A DNA stretch of 64,000 nucleotides, from the NCBI RefSeq assembly GCF_003143515.1, contig NZ_CP029343.1, positions 806,001 to 870,000 of the forward strand. The letters run 5' to 3'. The position numbers were made by a program, and so were the translations under genes. Of the stretch, positions 17,485 through 26,018 are shown one piece after another. This stretch comes from Massilia oculi (GTDB lineage: Bacteria > Pseudomonadota > Gammaproteobacteria > Burkholderiales > Burkholderiaceae_D). The first letter of the stretch is position 1. Every line of letters starts with the position of its first letter. A model generated the notes under the pieces. It ran no database searches and had not been told where the DNA came from. It saw only the letters and a list, made by a program, of their open reading frames with translations.

Positions 17485-19707
17485 TCAGCGTGAACACCGC
17501 CGCCGCCACCGCCGGCGCCACCGGGGCACGGCCGGCTCGCCCACGCCTTCCGGATGCGCGCTGCTGGGCACCACAATGGTTTCCACCCGCGGCGCCTGGC
17601 CGATGCGCAGCAGCGGATAGTCGCCAAAGTTGGACTGCCGGATCTTGCCTGCCTCGATCGTGATCTCGCCGGCCAGCGCCGCCGACAAGCCGAACACCAC
17701 GCCCGACTCGACCTGCTGGGCCACGATATTCGGATTGACCGCCAGGCCGCAATCGATCGCGCACACCACGCGGTGCACGCGGATCGCGCCGTCCTCGACC
17801 GAGACCTCGGCCACCTGGGCCACCGTGCTGCCGAACGAGCGATGCAGCGCCACGCCGTGCGCGCGTCCGTCGGGCGCACGGCCGGCGGCAGCCACTGCCG
17901 CATCCAGCACCGCCAGCGCGCGCGGCTGCCCCGCCAGCAGGGTGCGCCGCAAGGCCACCGGATCCTGCCCGCCGGCGTGCGCCACCTCGTCCAGGAACGA
18001 CTCCTTGAAGAAGGCATTGTGGGAATGTCCAACCGAGCGCCAGTAGCCGATCGGCACCTGGCTGTCCACGATCACGTGCGCCACGCGCTGGTTCGGGATC
18101 GCATATTGATGGTCGTACTCGCCTTCGGCGGTGGTCTTGTCCGGTCCCACGCCCGGCAGGCCCAGGCTGCGTTCGACGTACTGGTGGCCGATGGCGCCGC
18201 TCGCCGACTTGTTGTCCCAGGCCAGGATGTTCCCGCCTTCGTCCAGCTGCGCCGTGAAGCGCGCCAGCGCCGCCGGCCGGTAGACGTCGTGCATCGTGTC
18301 CTGCTCGCGGGTCCAGATCAGTTGCACCGGCTGGCCGCCGGTGGCCATGGCGACGGCCACCGCCTGCGCCACCATGTCGACTTCGAGCCGGCGCCCGAAG
18401 CCGCCGCCCAGCAGCATGACCTCGATCGCCACGTCCTCGCGCGCCACCCCGGCCACGCGCGCGGCGCAGTCGACCGCGATGCTCGGCACCTGGGTCGAGG
18501 CCCACAGCCGCACTTTGCCGTTCGCGACCTGGGCGGTGCAGTTGACCGGTTCCAGCGCCGCATGCGCCAGGAACGGCGCGCGGTACTCGGCGCGCAGCGT
18601 GCGCACGGCGCCCTCGACCTCCTGTGCACCGGTCTCGTGATAGACGTAACCGCGCTCCTCGTCGAGCGCGCGCGCCAGGCCGGCCAGGACCGAAGCGCTC
18701 GACAGCGCCACACCCTCGCCCGGCTGCCAGGTGACCGGCAAGGCCTGGGCCGCCTGGCGCGCCTGCCACCAGGTCGAGGCCACCACCGCCACGCCGGCCC
18801 CGGCGCCGGTGCGCCCTTCGAGCGCGGACGAGACGTCGACCACGGCCAGCACGCCCGGCATCCGGCGCACCGCGTCGGCGTCGAAACCCGCCACCGTGGC
18901 GCCGAGCGTCGGCGCCATCGTCAAGGCCGCGTAGACCATCCCGGCCGGCCGCGCATCGATGCCGAAGCGCGCGCTGCCGTCGGACTTGGCGCGACTGTCG
19001 AGGCGCGGCAAAGGCTTGCCGATCAGGCGGAAATCCTTCGCTTCCTTCAGGCGCACGTCGCGCGCGGTGAGGCCGGCGCCAGCCTGCGCCGCCAGCCCGG
19101 CCAGCGCGCCATAGCCGGCGCTGCGGCCGTCGACGTGTATCACGAAGCCGTCTTCGGTGCGGCAATCCTCCGCACGCGCCCCCCACTCCTGCGCAGCCGC
19201 CTTCACCAGCATCGCCCGCGCCACCGCGCCCGCTTCGCGCATTGGCAGCCAGGCATCGCGCACGCTGCTGGAGCCGCCGGTGAACATGATGCCCAGTTCG
19301 CGGCCGATCTTCGCCATCAGCCACTGGGCGCCCTGGGCCGTGCGGCCGGCGTCGTCCGGGTGGAACGGCAGGTTCTCGCGCAGCACCGTGACGTTGGCAT
19401 AGATCTTGTCGATCGGCGGCTGGATGACGCGCACCGCGTCCAGGCCGACGTCGAGCTCCTCGGCCACCAGCATCGGCAGCGCCGTGTGCACGCCCTGCCC
19501 CATCTCGCTGCGCGGCACCACCACCGACACCGTGCCATCGAGCGCGAGCGCAACCCAGCCATTGAGCGCGACCTCGCCATCATCCAGCGCCAGCGGTCGC
19601 GACGGATGCAGGCGCTGGCGCGGCGGTTGCGCGCCCCAGCCGATCAGCAGCGCGCCGCCGGCGGCCAGGCCGGCCAGCAGGAAGTTGCGGCGACCCTGCT
19701 TACGCAT
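17485..19707 (-). CDS. molybdopterin-binding subunit of an aldehyde/isoquinoline-type oxidoreductase, C-terminus frameshifted
   Basis: Large subunit of a xanthine-dehydrogenase-family hydroxylase, about 740 residues as read. It starts with a Tat signal (GRRNFLLAGLAAGGALL), followed by the family blocks VVPRSEMGQGVHTALPMLVAEEL, PMREAGAVARAMLV, GGGFGRRLE and YWRSVGHSHNAFFKESFLDE. Near the end EGVGEPAV is followed by an Arg-rich run and a stop. Adding one C to the CCCC at 17523-17526 gives the normal family ending (PPVAPAVAAAVFTLTGQRLR) and a stop at 17444. No 2Fe-2S small-subunit gene is adjacent. The start overlaps the stop of the upstream GGDEF/EAL gene. Confidence 0.82.
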   Translation of the reverse strand: MRKQGRRNFLLAGLAAGGALLIGWGAQPPRQRLHPSRPLALDDGEVALNGWVALALDGTVSVVVPRSEMGQGVHTALPMLVAEELDVGLDAVRVIQPPIDKIYANVTVLRENLPFHPDDAGRTAQGAQWLMAKIGRELGIMFTGGSSSVRDAWLPMREAGAVARAMLVKAAAQEWGARAEDCRTEDGFVIHVDGRSAGYGALAGLAAQAGAGLTARDVRLKEAKDFRLIGKPLPRLDSRAKSDGSARFGIDARPAGMVYAALTMAPTLGATVAGFDADAVRRMPGVLAVVDVSSALEGRTGAGAGVAVVASTWWQARQAAQALPVTWQPGEGVALSSASVLAGLARALDEERGYVYHETGAQEVEGAVRTLRAEYRAPFLAHAALEPVNCTAQVANGKVRLWASTQVPSIAVDCAARVAGVAREDVAIEVMLLGGGFGRRLEVDMVAQAVAVAMATGGQPVQLIWTREQDTMHDVYRPAALARFTAQLDEGGNILAWDNKSASGAIGHQYVERSLGLPGVGPDKTTAEGEYDHQYAIPNQRVAHVIVDSQVPIGYWRSVGHSHNAFFKESFLDEVAHAGGQDPVALRRTLLAGQPRALAVLDAAVAAAGRAPDGRAHGVALHRSFGSTVAQVAEVSVEDGAIRVHRVVCAIDCGLAVNPNIVAQQVESGVVFGLSAALAGEITIEAGKIRQSNFGDYPLLRIGQAPRVETIVVPSSAHPEGVGEPAVPRWRRRWRRRCSR

Positions 19708-22561
19708 GATGCCTGGCTCCCCAGCGCGCCAGGATCTCGTCGTGCGCGAGCGGCTTGCCATACAAATAGCCCTGGGCCAGGTTGCAGCCGTGGCGCAGCA
19801 GGAAGGCCGCCTGGTCCTCCCGCTCGACGCCTTCCGCGATCACCGACAGGTTCATGCTCTTGCCGAGCTGGATGATGGCGATCGCGATCGCCTCGTCGTC
19901 CGGATCCTGCGGGATGTCCTTGATGAAGCTGCGGTCGATCTTCAGGGTCCGCACCGGCAACTGCTTCAGGTAGGCCAGCGACGAGTAACCGGTGCCGAAG
20001 TCGTCGATCGCCAGGCAGACGCCGATCGCATGCAGGTCGTTCACGTACTGCAGCGCGTCGCCCGTGTTCATGATCACCGATTCCGTCACCTCGAGCTGCA
20101 GGCGCTGCGGCGCCAGGCCGGCGCCCTGGAGCACCTCGGCCACGGCGGCGGCCATGCCGCCGCGCTCGAACTGGCGCGCCGACAGGTTGACGGCGATCTT
20201 CGGCACCGCCAGGCCGTCCGCCTCCCACGCCACCATCTGGCGGCAGGCTTCCTGCAGCACCCACTGGCCCAGCTGGCCGATGAAGCCGGTGTCCTCGGCC
20301 AGCGGGATGAAGCGGCTCGGCGCCACCTCCCCCAGCTCGGGACTGTTCCAGCGCAGCAGGGCCTCGACCCCGACCAGGCGGCCGCTGTCGATCTCGACCT
20401 GCGGCTGGTAGGCCAGATGAATCTCGCGCTTGTCGATCGCGCGCCGCAACAGCGCCTCCATGCGCAGGCGCAGGTCGCCGTCGCCGCTCATCGCCGGCGC
20501 GTAGAACCGGTAGCCGTTGCGGCCGCGCGCCTTGGCCTGGTACATCGCCACGTCGGCATTGCGGATCAGGAGGTGCATATCGTTCCCGTCCTGCGGATAC
20601 AGGCTGATGCCGATGCTGCCGGTGACGAACAGCTCGTAGCCCGAGACGTCGAAGGGCTGCTCGAACATCGCCATCAGCTTGTCGGCCACGCGCGTGGCGC
20701 CATGCACGCCGTCGACGTCTTCCAGCAGCACGATGAACTCGTCGCCGCCCAGGCGCGCCAGGGTGTCGCCCTCGCGCAGGCAGCGCGACAGCGCCAGCGC
20801 CGCCTGCTTGAGCAGCTCGTCGCCCACCTGGTGGCCAAGCGTGTCGTTGACGTTCTTGAAGCGGTCGAGGTCGATGAACATCACCGCCAGCTGCTCGCCG
20901 TCGCGCTCGGCGCGCGCCATCGCGTGGCGCAGGCGGTCGTGGTACAGCAGGCGGTTGGGCAGCGCGGTCAGCGCGTCGTGGTGGGCCAGGTGGTCGAGCT
21001 GGATCTGCGATTCGCGCTCGCGCGTGATGTCGCTGAACACGCACACATAGTGGGTGGTGGCGCCATCGTCGTCGCGCACCGCCGACACCGTGAGCGCTTC
21101 CAGGTAGGCGTCGCCGCCCTTGCGCGTGTCCCAGATCTCGCCGCGCCAGAAGCCGGATGCGCCGAGCTCGCGCCACAGTTCCTGGTGCAGGGCGGGATCG
21201 TTGCGGGTGCCCGACTGGTCGTGCGAAGACAGGCTCGATGCGCGCCCCACGGCCTCATGCTCTGCATAGCCGGTGATGCGGGTGAAGGCGGGATTGGTGG
21301 CCACGATCCGGCCATGCACGTCGAGCACCATCACGCCGTCGGCGATGTGTTCCAGGACGTTGGCCGACAGGCGCAGCTTTTCCTCGGCCAGCTTGCGTTC
21401 GGTGATGTCGGCGAACACCCAGATGCTGCCCTCGTCGGCGCGGTTCGGTTCGAGCGCGCAGCCGCTCATCAGGCACCAGAACAGGCTGCCGTCGCGATGG
21501 CGCAGCTGGCGCTCCTCGCCCAGGTCCATGCCTTTCTCGAGCAGCGGATACTGCTCGACGCCGGCGCGTTCGTAGTCCTCGTGATTGGGATACAGGATCG
21601 CGGTCGAACGTCCCACCATCTCGCCCTCGCCGTAGCCGAACAGCTCTTCGCAGCGGCGGTTGCTGGAGACGATGCGGCGCTGGCGCACGAACAGCACGCC
21701 GAACATGACGTTGTCCAGGATCGCGGCCTGCTCGGCCAGCAGCGCTTCGATGCGCATCTCGTCGTGGCGGCGCTCGCTGATGTCCGAGATGATGCCGTCC
21801 ACCCGCACCCCATCCGGCCCATGCAGCGCCGGATCCCAGGCGCCCTGCGGCTGCCCATGCTCCTGCACCCAGCGCTCGATGCCGTGGGCGTCGACGATCC
21901 GGTACTCCATCTCATAGGCGTTTCCTGACAAGGCCGCGTTGCGCACGGTGCGGTGGTAGACGCGCCGGTCTTCCGGATGGACGATGGCGGCCCAATCCTC
22001 GGTGGTGGCGCACATGAAGCGCGCCGAGGGGTAGCCGGTGATCTTCTCGATCTCGTCGCTGACGAATTCGATCGGGCCACCGGCGCGCACGCGGTAGACC
22101 GCGCCCGGGACCTGGGTCACGATGGTGCGGAACTGTTCCTCGCTACGTGCGACGTCGGCGAACAGGTCGCGGATCGCCAGGCGCATGCGCTCCATCTGCT
22201 CGCCCAGCCGTCCCAGCTCGTCCTGGGCCGCCAGCCCCAGCGGGGTCTCGAAATCGCCGCGCGCCAGGCGATCCGAAAAGCGCGTCAGCTTGCGCAGGGG
22301 CGACAGCAGGCGCCGCCGCAGCAGCAGCGCGATCAGCAGCAGCGACACCGCCAGCTGCAGCACCAGCACCAGCGCATAATCGCCCTGCAACGTGTCATTC
22401 GGATTGGCGCCCGCGCGCTGATGCAGGTCGACCAGCAGGTAGCCGCCGACCACGGCGGGGGCCAGCAAGCCGGCGAACACGACCAGCAGCAGCGCACCGT
22501 AAAGCGAACGGCCGTACAGCGAGCGCAGGCGGGACGGGGTGCGGGCGGCGGGACTCGACAT
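19700..22561 (-). CDS. membrane PAS-GGDEF-EAL c-di-GMP enzyme
   Basis: 953 residues. Two membrane segments (about 22-44 and 66-82) are followed by a HAMP-like linker (about 83-135). Three PAS-type domains follow (about 145-515, with conserved ends such as FADITERK and FSDITRERE). A GGDEF domain has the intact active loop RLGGDEFIVLLED. An EAL domain has VEALLRW, TESVIMNTGDA, the DDFGTGYSSLAYL loop and KIDRSFIKDI. Both cyclase and phosphodiesterase motifs look intact, so the net activity cannot be told. It is followed by the molybdenum hydroxylase gene with an 8-nt overlap. Confidence 0.93.
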   Translation of the reverse strand: MSSPAARTPSRLRSLYGRSLYGALLLVVFAGLLAPAVVGGYLLVDLHQRAGANPNDTLQGDYALVLVLQLAVSLLLIALLLRRRLLSPLRKLTRFSDRLARGDFETPLGLAAQDELGRLGEQMERMRLAIRDLFADVARSEEQFRTIVTQVPGAVYRVRAGGPIEFVSDEIEKITGYPSARFMCATTEDWAAIVHPEDRRVYHRTVRNAALSGNAYEMEYRIVDAHGIERWVQEHGQPQGAWDPALHGPDGVRVDGIISDISERRHDEMRIEALLAEQAAILDNVMFGVLFVRQRRIVSSNRRCEELFGYGEGEMVGRSTAILYPNHEDYERAGVEQYPLLEKGMDLGEERQLRHRDGSLFWCLMSGCALEPNRADEGSIWVFADITERKLAEEKLRLSANVLEHIADGVMVLDVHGRIVATNPAFTRITGYAEHEAVGRASSLSSHDQSGTRNDPALHQELWRELGASGFWRGEIWDTRKGGDAYLEALTVSAVRDDDGATTHYVCVFSDITRERESQIQLDHLAHHDALTALPNRLLYHDRLRHAMARAERDGEQLAVMFIDLDRFKNVNDTLGHQVGDELLKQAALALSRCLREGDTLARLGGDEFIVLLEDVDGVHGATRVADKLMAMFEQPFDVSGYELFVTGSIGISLYPQDGNDMHLLIRNADVAMYQAKARGRNGYRFYAPAMSGDGDLRLRMEALLRRAIDKREIHLAYQPQVEIDSGRLVGVEALLRWNSPELGEVAPSRFIPLAEDTGFIGQLGQWVLQEACRQMVAWEADGLAVPKIAVNLSARQFERGGMAAAVAEVLQGAGLAPQRLQLEVTESVIMNTGDALQYVNDLHAIGVCLAIDDFGTGYSSLAYLKQLPVRTLKIDRSFIKDIPQDPDDEAIAIAIIQLGKSMNLSVIAEGVEREDQAAFLLRHGCNLAQGYLYGKPLAHDEILARWGARHHA

Positions 22562-22712
22562 GGATGCTGGACTGGGTCGGGCGAGCCCGATGCATGGAGG
22601 ATGGCCAGATTATGCACAGTTGCTTGCCGGGAGTCACTAGCTGTCAACGAGGCGCGACAAGTCTTGCTATGATCGGGATGCTGTAGGACCAACTATTTAG
22701 GAGAAAGACCAC

Positions 22713-23222
22713 ATGAGCCATTCCCTGTATGCCGCCTCGGTGCCGGTGTTCCGCCAGCTGCTGGGCAGCCTGGCCGCGGTGCTCGAAAAAGCCGAGGCCC
22801 ACGCCCAGGAACGCCGCATCGAGCCGGACGCCCTGCTGCAGGCCCGCCTGTATCCCGATATGTTCCCGCTGGCCATGCAAGTCCAGATCGCCACTGACTT
22901 CGCCAAGGGCGCGAGCGCGCGCCTGGCCGGGGTCGAGCCGCCGCGCTACGAGGATGGCGAGCGCACCTTCGCCGAACTGCAGCAGCGCATCAGCAAGACG
23001 CTGGGCTTCATCGACAGCCTGAAACAGGCGGACGTGGAAGCCGGCGCCACCCGCCCCATCACCCACGGCAGCGGCGAGCGGGCGCGCCATTTCGACGACG
23101 GTGCGCGCTACCTGACGCACTTCGCGCTGCCGCAGTTCTTCTTCCACGTGACCACGGCGTACGCGATCCTGCGTCACAACGGCGTCCCGATCGGCAAGAA
23201 GGATTTCATCGGGGCGTATTGA
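22713..23222 (+). CDS. DUF1993 family protein
   Basis: 169-residue helical protein of the DUF1993 family (DinB-like four-helix fold proposed), function unknown. Recognisable sequences are the opening LYAASVPVFRQLLGSL, RLYPDMFPLAMQVQIATDFAKG and the end FFFHVTTAYAILRHNGVPIGKKDFIG. The ATG has AGGAGAAAGACCAC directly upstream. It stands alone on the plus strand and converges on the DUF1289 gene with a 9-nt gap. Confidence 0.88.
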   Translation: MSHSLYAASVPVFRQLLGSLAAVLEKAEAHAQERRIEPDALLQARLYPDMFPLAMQVQIATDFAKGASARLAGVEPPRYEDGERTFAELQQRISKTLGFIDSLKQADVEAGATRPITHGSGERARHFDDGARYLTHFALPQFFFHVTTAYAILRHNGVPIGKKDFIGAY

Positions 23223-23231
23223 GCCCCGCGC

Positions 23232-23447
23232 TTAACTGTTGCGGCGCGGATAACCCTGCGCCAGGATGCGCTGCCACACGACTTCCTTCGCGGCAGCGTC
23301 CATCGACACCCAGTTGGCGACTTCGGCGACGGTGCGGCCACAGCCGCGGCACACCTCGTCGAAGGTGGTCGAGCACACCGCCACGCACGGGGTATCGGGA
23401 CGTTCGGGCGCCGCGGCGGCGCCGTCTGTTTCAGGCCGGGCCGACAT
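23232..23447 (-). CDS. DUF1289 family small cysteine protein
   Basis: 71 residues with the DUF1289 cysteine pattern: CVAVCSTTFDEVCRGCGRTVAEVANW (C-x3-C, then C-x2-C), probably a metal-binding knuckle. The later VWQRILAQGYPRR is typical of the family. The start overlaps the end of the DUF1415 gene by 17 nt, so the two are translated together. Function unknown. Confidence 0.85.
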   Translation of the reverse strand: MSARPETDGAAAAPERPDTPCVAVCSTTFDEVCRGCGRTVAEVANWVSMDAAAKEVVWQRILAQGYPRRNS

Positions 23448-23997
23448 CGAGCTTGTCCCAGCCTTCGTGGCCGAGCTTTTCCATGGTGGCGATATTCTTT
23501 TCGAAGATCTCTTCCGCTTCCGGGAAGGCCTCCACCGCGCGCGCGATGCTGTCCTCGCGCAGCAGGTGCAGGATCGGGTACGGGGCGCGGTTGGTGTAGT
23601 TCGAGATGTCGTTCGCGTCGCTGTCCGCGAACTGGTAATCCGGGTGGAAGGAAGCCACCTGCAACTCGCCGTCGAGCTGCATGTCCTCGACCGCGACGTC
23701 GGCCACGTCCAGGAATTCGTTGTAATCCTCGAAATCGTTCAGCACGAAGGGATGGATCAGCAAGGTCGTGTCGACCTGCTCGGGGCTGGTGTCGGACAGG
23801 CGCTGCAACTCGTCCATCAAGGTTTCAAGCAATTGCTCAGGCGTCGTGGCGTTCGACACGACGTAGCGCACCTGCTCCTTGACATGGACCGACTTGGCGA
23901 AGGGACAGAGATTGAGGCCGATGACGGCCCGCTCCAGCCACTTGCGGGTGGCGGCGACGATGGCGTCATCGTCGGCGTTCAGATTGGGGGTGCTCAT
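23431..23997 (-). CDS. DUF1415 family protein
   Basis: 188 residues, DUF1415, no known biochemical role. The family signature is VIGLNLCPFAKSVHVKEQVRYVVS near residues 26-50, with LLIHPFVLNDFEDYNEFLD in the middle and YTNRAPYPILHLLREDSIARAV near the end. The conserved Cys in NLCPFAK suggests a redox or metal role. The start MSTPNLNAD is preferred over a long upstream extension lacking family similarity. Cotranscribed with DUF1289. Confidence 0.87.
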   Translation of the reverse strand: MSTPNLNADDDAIVAATRKWLERAVIGLNLCPFAKSVHVKEQVRYVVSNATTPEQLLETLMDELQRLSDTSPEQVDTTLLIHPFVLNDFEDYNEFLDVADVAVEDMQLDGELQVASFHPDYQFADSDANDISNYTNRAPYPILHLLREDSIARAVEAFPEAEEIFEKNIATMEKLGHEGWDKLDVGPA

Positions 23998-24319
23998 GGT
24001 GAAGCTTTCGAAAGGCGAACGGCAAAGCCTGGATTGTACGCACTCTTTGCGGCCACGCACAATTCGACCCCGCCACGGCGCTAAGGTTTGCCAGACGCGG
24101 CCGTTATTCGCGGCGGGTCGGGCAAGCAGCGTCCCGCTCATCAATATTCATGATACGTGCGGCATCTTCCGTTTTCATGATGCCAACGGATGACATTTAT
24201 CGCGCGGCCTGAATTGTAACGACAGCGACTTAATTCTTGACTGACTCGACAATTGATACGTACACTGCCCTCTTGTCCTGTCCTTTCGTTCCTGGACGCA
24301 ACATTGGAAACGCCTCACC
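23998..24319. promoter_or_regulatory. divergent intergenic region with mltD promoter
   Basis: No gene seen in these 322 nt. On the plus strand TTGACT (24237-24242), 18 nt and TACACT (24261-24266) form a good sigma-70-type promoter, giving mltD a leader of about 50 nt. The left part should hold the promoter for the DUF1415-DUF1289 pair; I do not see a convincing -10 there. Confidence 0.5.
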
Positions 24320-25651
24320 ATGAAGCCTATGCACGACACGAAACGCTCCATTCTCACCCTGGCTGCGCTGGCCCTCCTGGCGGCAGCACCGCTGAGCCAG
24401 GCGATGGACGCGGCCCCGGCTTCCGGCGCCCTCGCCGCTTCCAGCCTCGAGCGTTCGGCGCAGTTGCCGTCGGTGATGAAACTCGATGCCGACGAGTACC
24501 GCGAGACCGACGTCTGGGGCCGGATCCGCAGCGGCTATGCGATTCCCGACCTGAACAATGCCCTGGTGACGCGCCACGCCCAGGCCTATGCCGCCCACCC
24601 GGGAAACCTGTCGCGCATTTCCGGGCGCGCCTCGCCCTATCTGTACCACGTCGTGTCGGAACTGGAAAAGCGCGGCATGCCGACCGAGCTGGCCCTGCTG
24701 CCGGTGATCGAATCGGCCTTCAATCCGCAGGCCATGTCGAGCGCCAACGCCGCCGGCCTGTGGCAATTCGTGCCGGGCACCGGCAAGGACTTCGACCTGC
24801 GCCAGAACATGTTCAAGGACGAGCGGCGCGGCGTGATCGCCTCGACCGACGCCGCCCTGACCTATCTGCAGCGCCTGTACACGATGTTCGGCGACTGGCC
24901 GCTGGCCCTGGCGGCGTATAACTGGGGCGAAGGCAATGTCCAGCGCGCCATCAAGAAAAACCAGGAACTGGGCAAGCCGACCGACTTCGACAGCCTGGCC
25001 GAGCTGATGCCGGCCGAGACCCGCAACTACGTGCCCAAGCTGCAAGCCGTCAAGAACGTGGTGGCCAATCCATCGCAGTACGGCGTCACCCTGCCGGCGA
25101 TCGACAACCAGCCCTATTTCACCACGGTCGACAAGACCAGCGACATCGACCTGGCCATCGCGGCGCAACTGGCCGAAATGTCGCTGGACGAATTCAAGGC
25201 GCTCAATCCGCAATTCAAGAAGCCGGTCATCATTGGCGGCGAGCGGACCAAGATCCTGCTGCCGACCGAGAACGCCGAGAAATTCCACATCAACCTGGCG
25301 CAATGGGGCCATGCGTTGTCGACCTGGACCACGCACAAGATCACCGGCGCCCGCGTGACCATCGCCCAGCTGGCCTCGAAGTTCGGCACCACGCCCGAGG
25401 TCATTCGCCAGGCCAACAACATCCCGCCGCAGTCGCGCCTGAAAGCCGGATCGACGATCCTGGTGCCGAAAACCTCGGCCTCGAGCCATGGCGACATCGC
25501 CGAGAACATCATCGAGAACGCCGTCGTCGCCTTCGAGGCCGACCGCGGCAAGGCCAAGCGCAATGCCTCGCGCTTCAAGGCCAAGGCCGCAGGCAGCAAG
25601 ACCGGCAAGCGCATCGCCCGCAATACCTCGTCGGCGCGCAAGCAGCGCTGA
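24320..25651 (+). CDS. mltD: MltD-like membrane-bound lytic transglycosylase
   Basis: Cleaves peptidoglycan glycan strands; 443 residues. Signal peptide residues 1 to about 28 (LTLAALALLAAAPLSQA), without an obvious lipobox. The SLT domain has the catalytic Glu in LLPVIESAFNPQAMSSANAAGLWQFVPGTG and the family sequence YNWGEGNVQRA. A LysM-like segment (KITGARVTIAQLASKFG, then VIRQANNIPPQSRLKAGSTILVP) lies near residue 345-395. The Lys/Arg-rich C-terminal tail may contact the anionic wall. The ATG has GGAAA 9 nt upstream; a second in-frame ATG follows two codons later. Confidence 0.92.
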   Translation: MKPMHDTKRSILTLAALALLAAAPLSQAMDAAPASGALAASSLERSAQLPSVMKLDADEYRETDVWGRIRSGYAIPDLNNALVTRHAQAYAAHPGNLSRISGRASPYLYHVVSELEKRGMPTELALLPVIESAFNPQAMSSANAAGLWQFVPGTGKDFDLRQNMFKDERRGVIASTDAALTYLQRLYTMFGDWPLALAAYNWGEGNVQRAIKKNQELGKPTDFDSLAELMPAETRNYVPKLQAVKNVVANPSQYGVTLPAIDNQPYFTTVDKTSDIDLAIAAQLAEMSLDEFKALNPQFKKPVIIGGERTKILLPTENAEKFHINLAQWGHALSTWTTHKITGARVTIAQLASKFGTTPEVIRQANNIPPQSRLKAGSTILVPKTSASSHGDIAENIIENAVVAFEADRGKAKRNASRFKAKAAGSKTGKRIARNTSSARKQR

Positions 25652-26018
25652 TGTTGCTGCGCAGCATTAGCTATGCGGTTTTACGCGCTGTCGTGCAAAG
25701 AACCGGAAAAACCTGTATAGTTCGGTTTGTGCGCTGCGACATCGCGTCCGCTCGATACGATCTCCAGGAGATTCGATGAGCCGGCAGCAACAGCGTTAGC
25801 AGTACAACAAGCAGCTACGCAAACCCCAGGCAGCTCGATGCAGAGCGCCTTTCCAAAGCCTCCCGCCTTGCGTGTCGTTTCCAGACACCGTCCCGGCGCA
25901 AAGCTTTTGTGCCGAAATTTCTTTCATTACTGAGTCATTTCGTTTGTCGGTTCGCGTTGCATTTTTACGTTCGCGCCCCATGTGCGAGCGCATGATTTAT
26001 TCTGAAAGTAAAGAACAC
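25652..26018 (+). promoter_or_regulatory. long leader region of the RhlE-like helicase gene
   Basis: No convincing protein-coding gene in 367 nt. TATAGT at 25716-25721 is a possible -10 and would give a leader of about 290 nt. Within it AGGAG (25766-25770) is set 5 nt before a 7-codon frame, ATG to TAG (25776-25799, MSRQQQR). Long leaders are common on cold-responsive DEAD-box helicase genes; no specific RNA fold was recognised here. Confidence 0.4.

Noticed and set aside
24079..24089. CGCTAAGGTTT shared with 61098-61108, both upstream of cell-wall genes (mltD and L,D-transpeptidase)
   Set aside because: An 11-mer match in differing positions (231 and 25 nt from the starts) is not strong enough without more copies.
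25727..25933. 68-codon frame in the helicase leader
   Set aside because: No ribosome site and no protein-like features; the leader reading is preferred.
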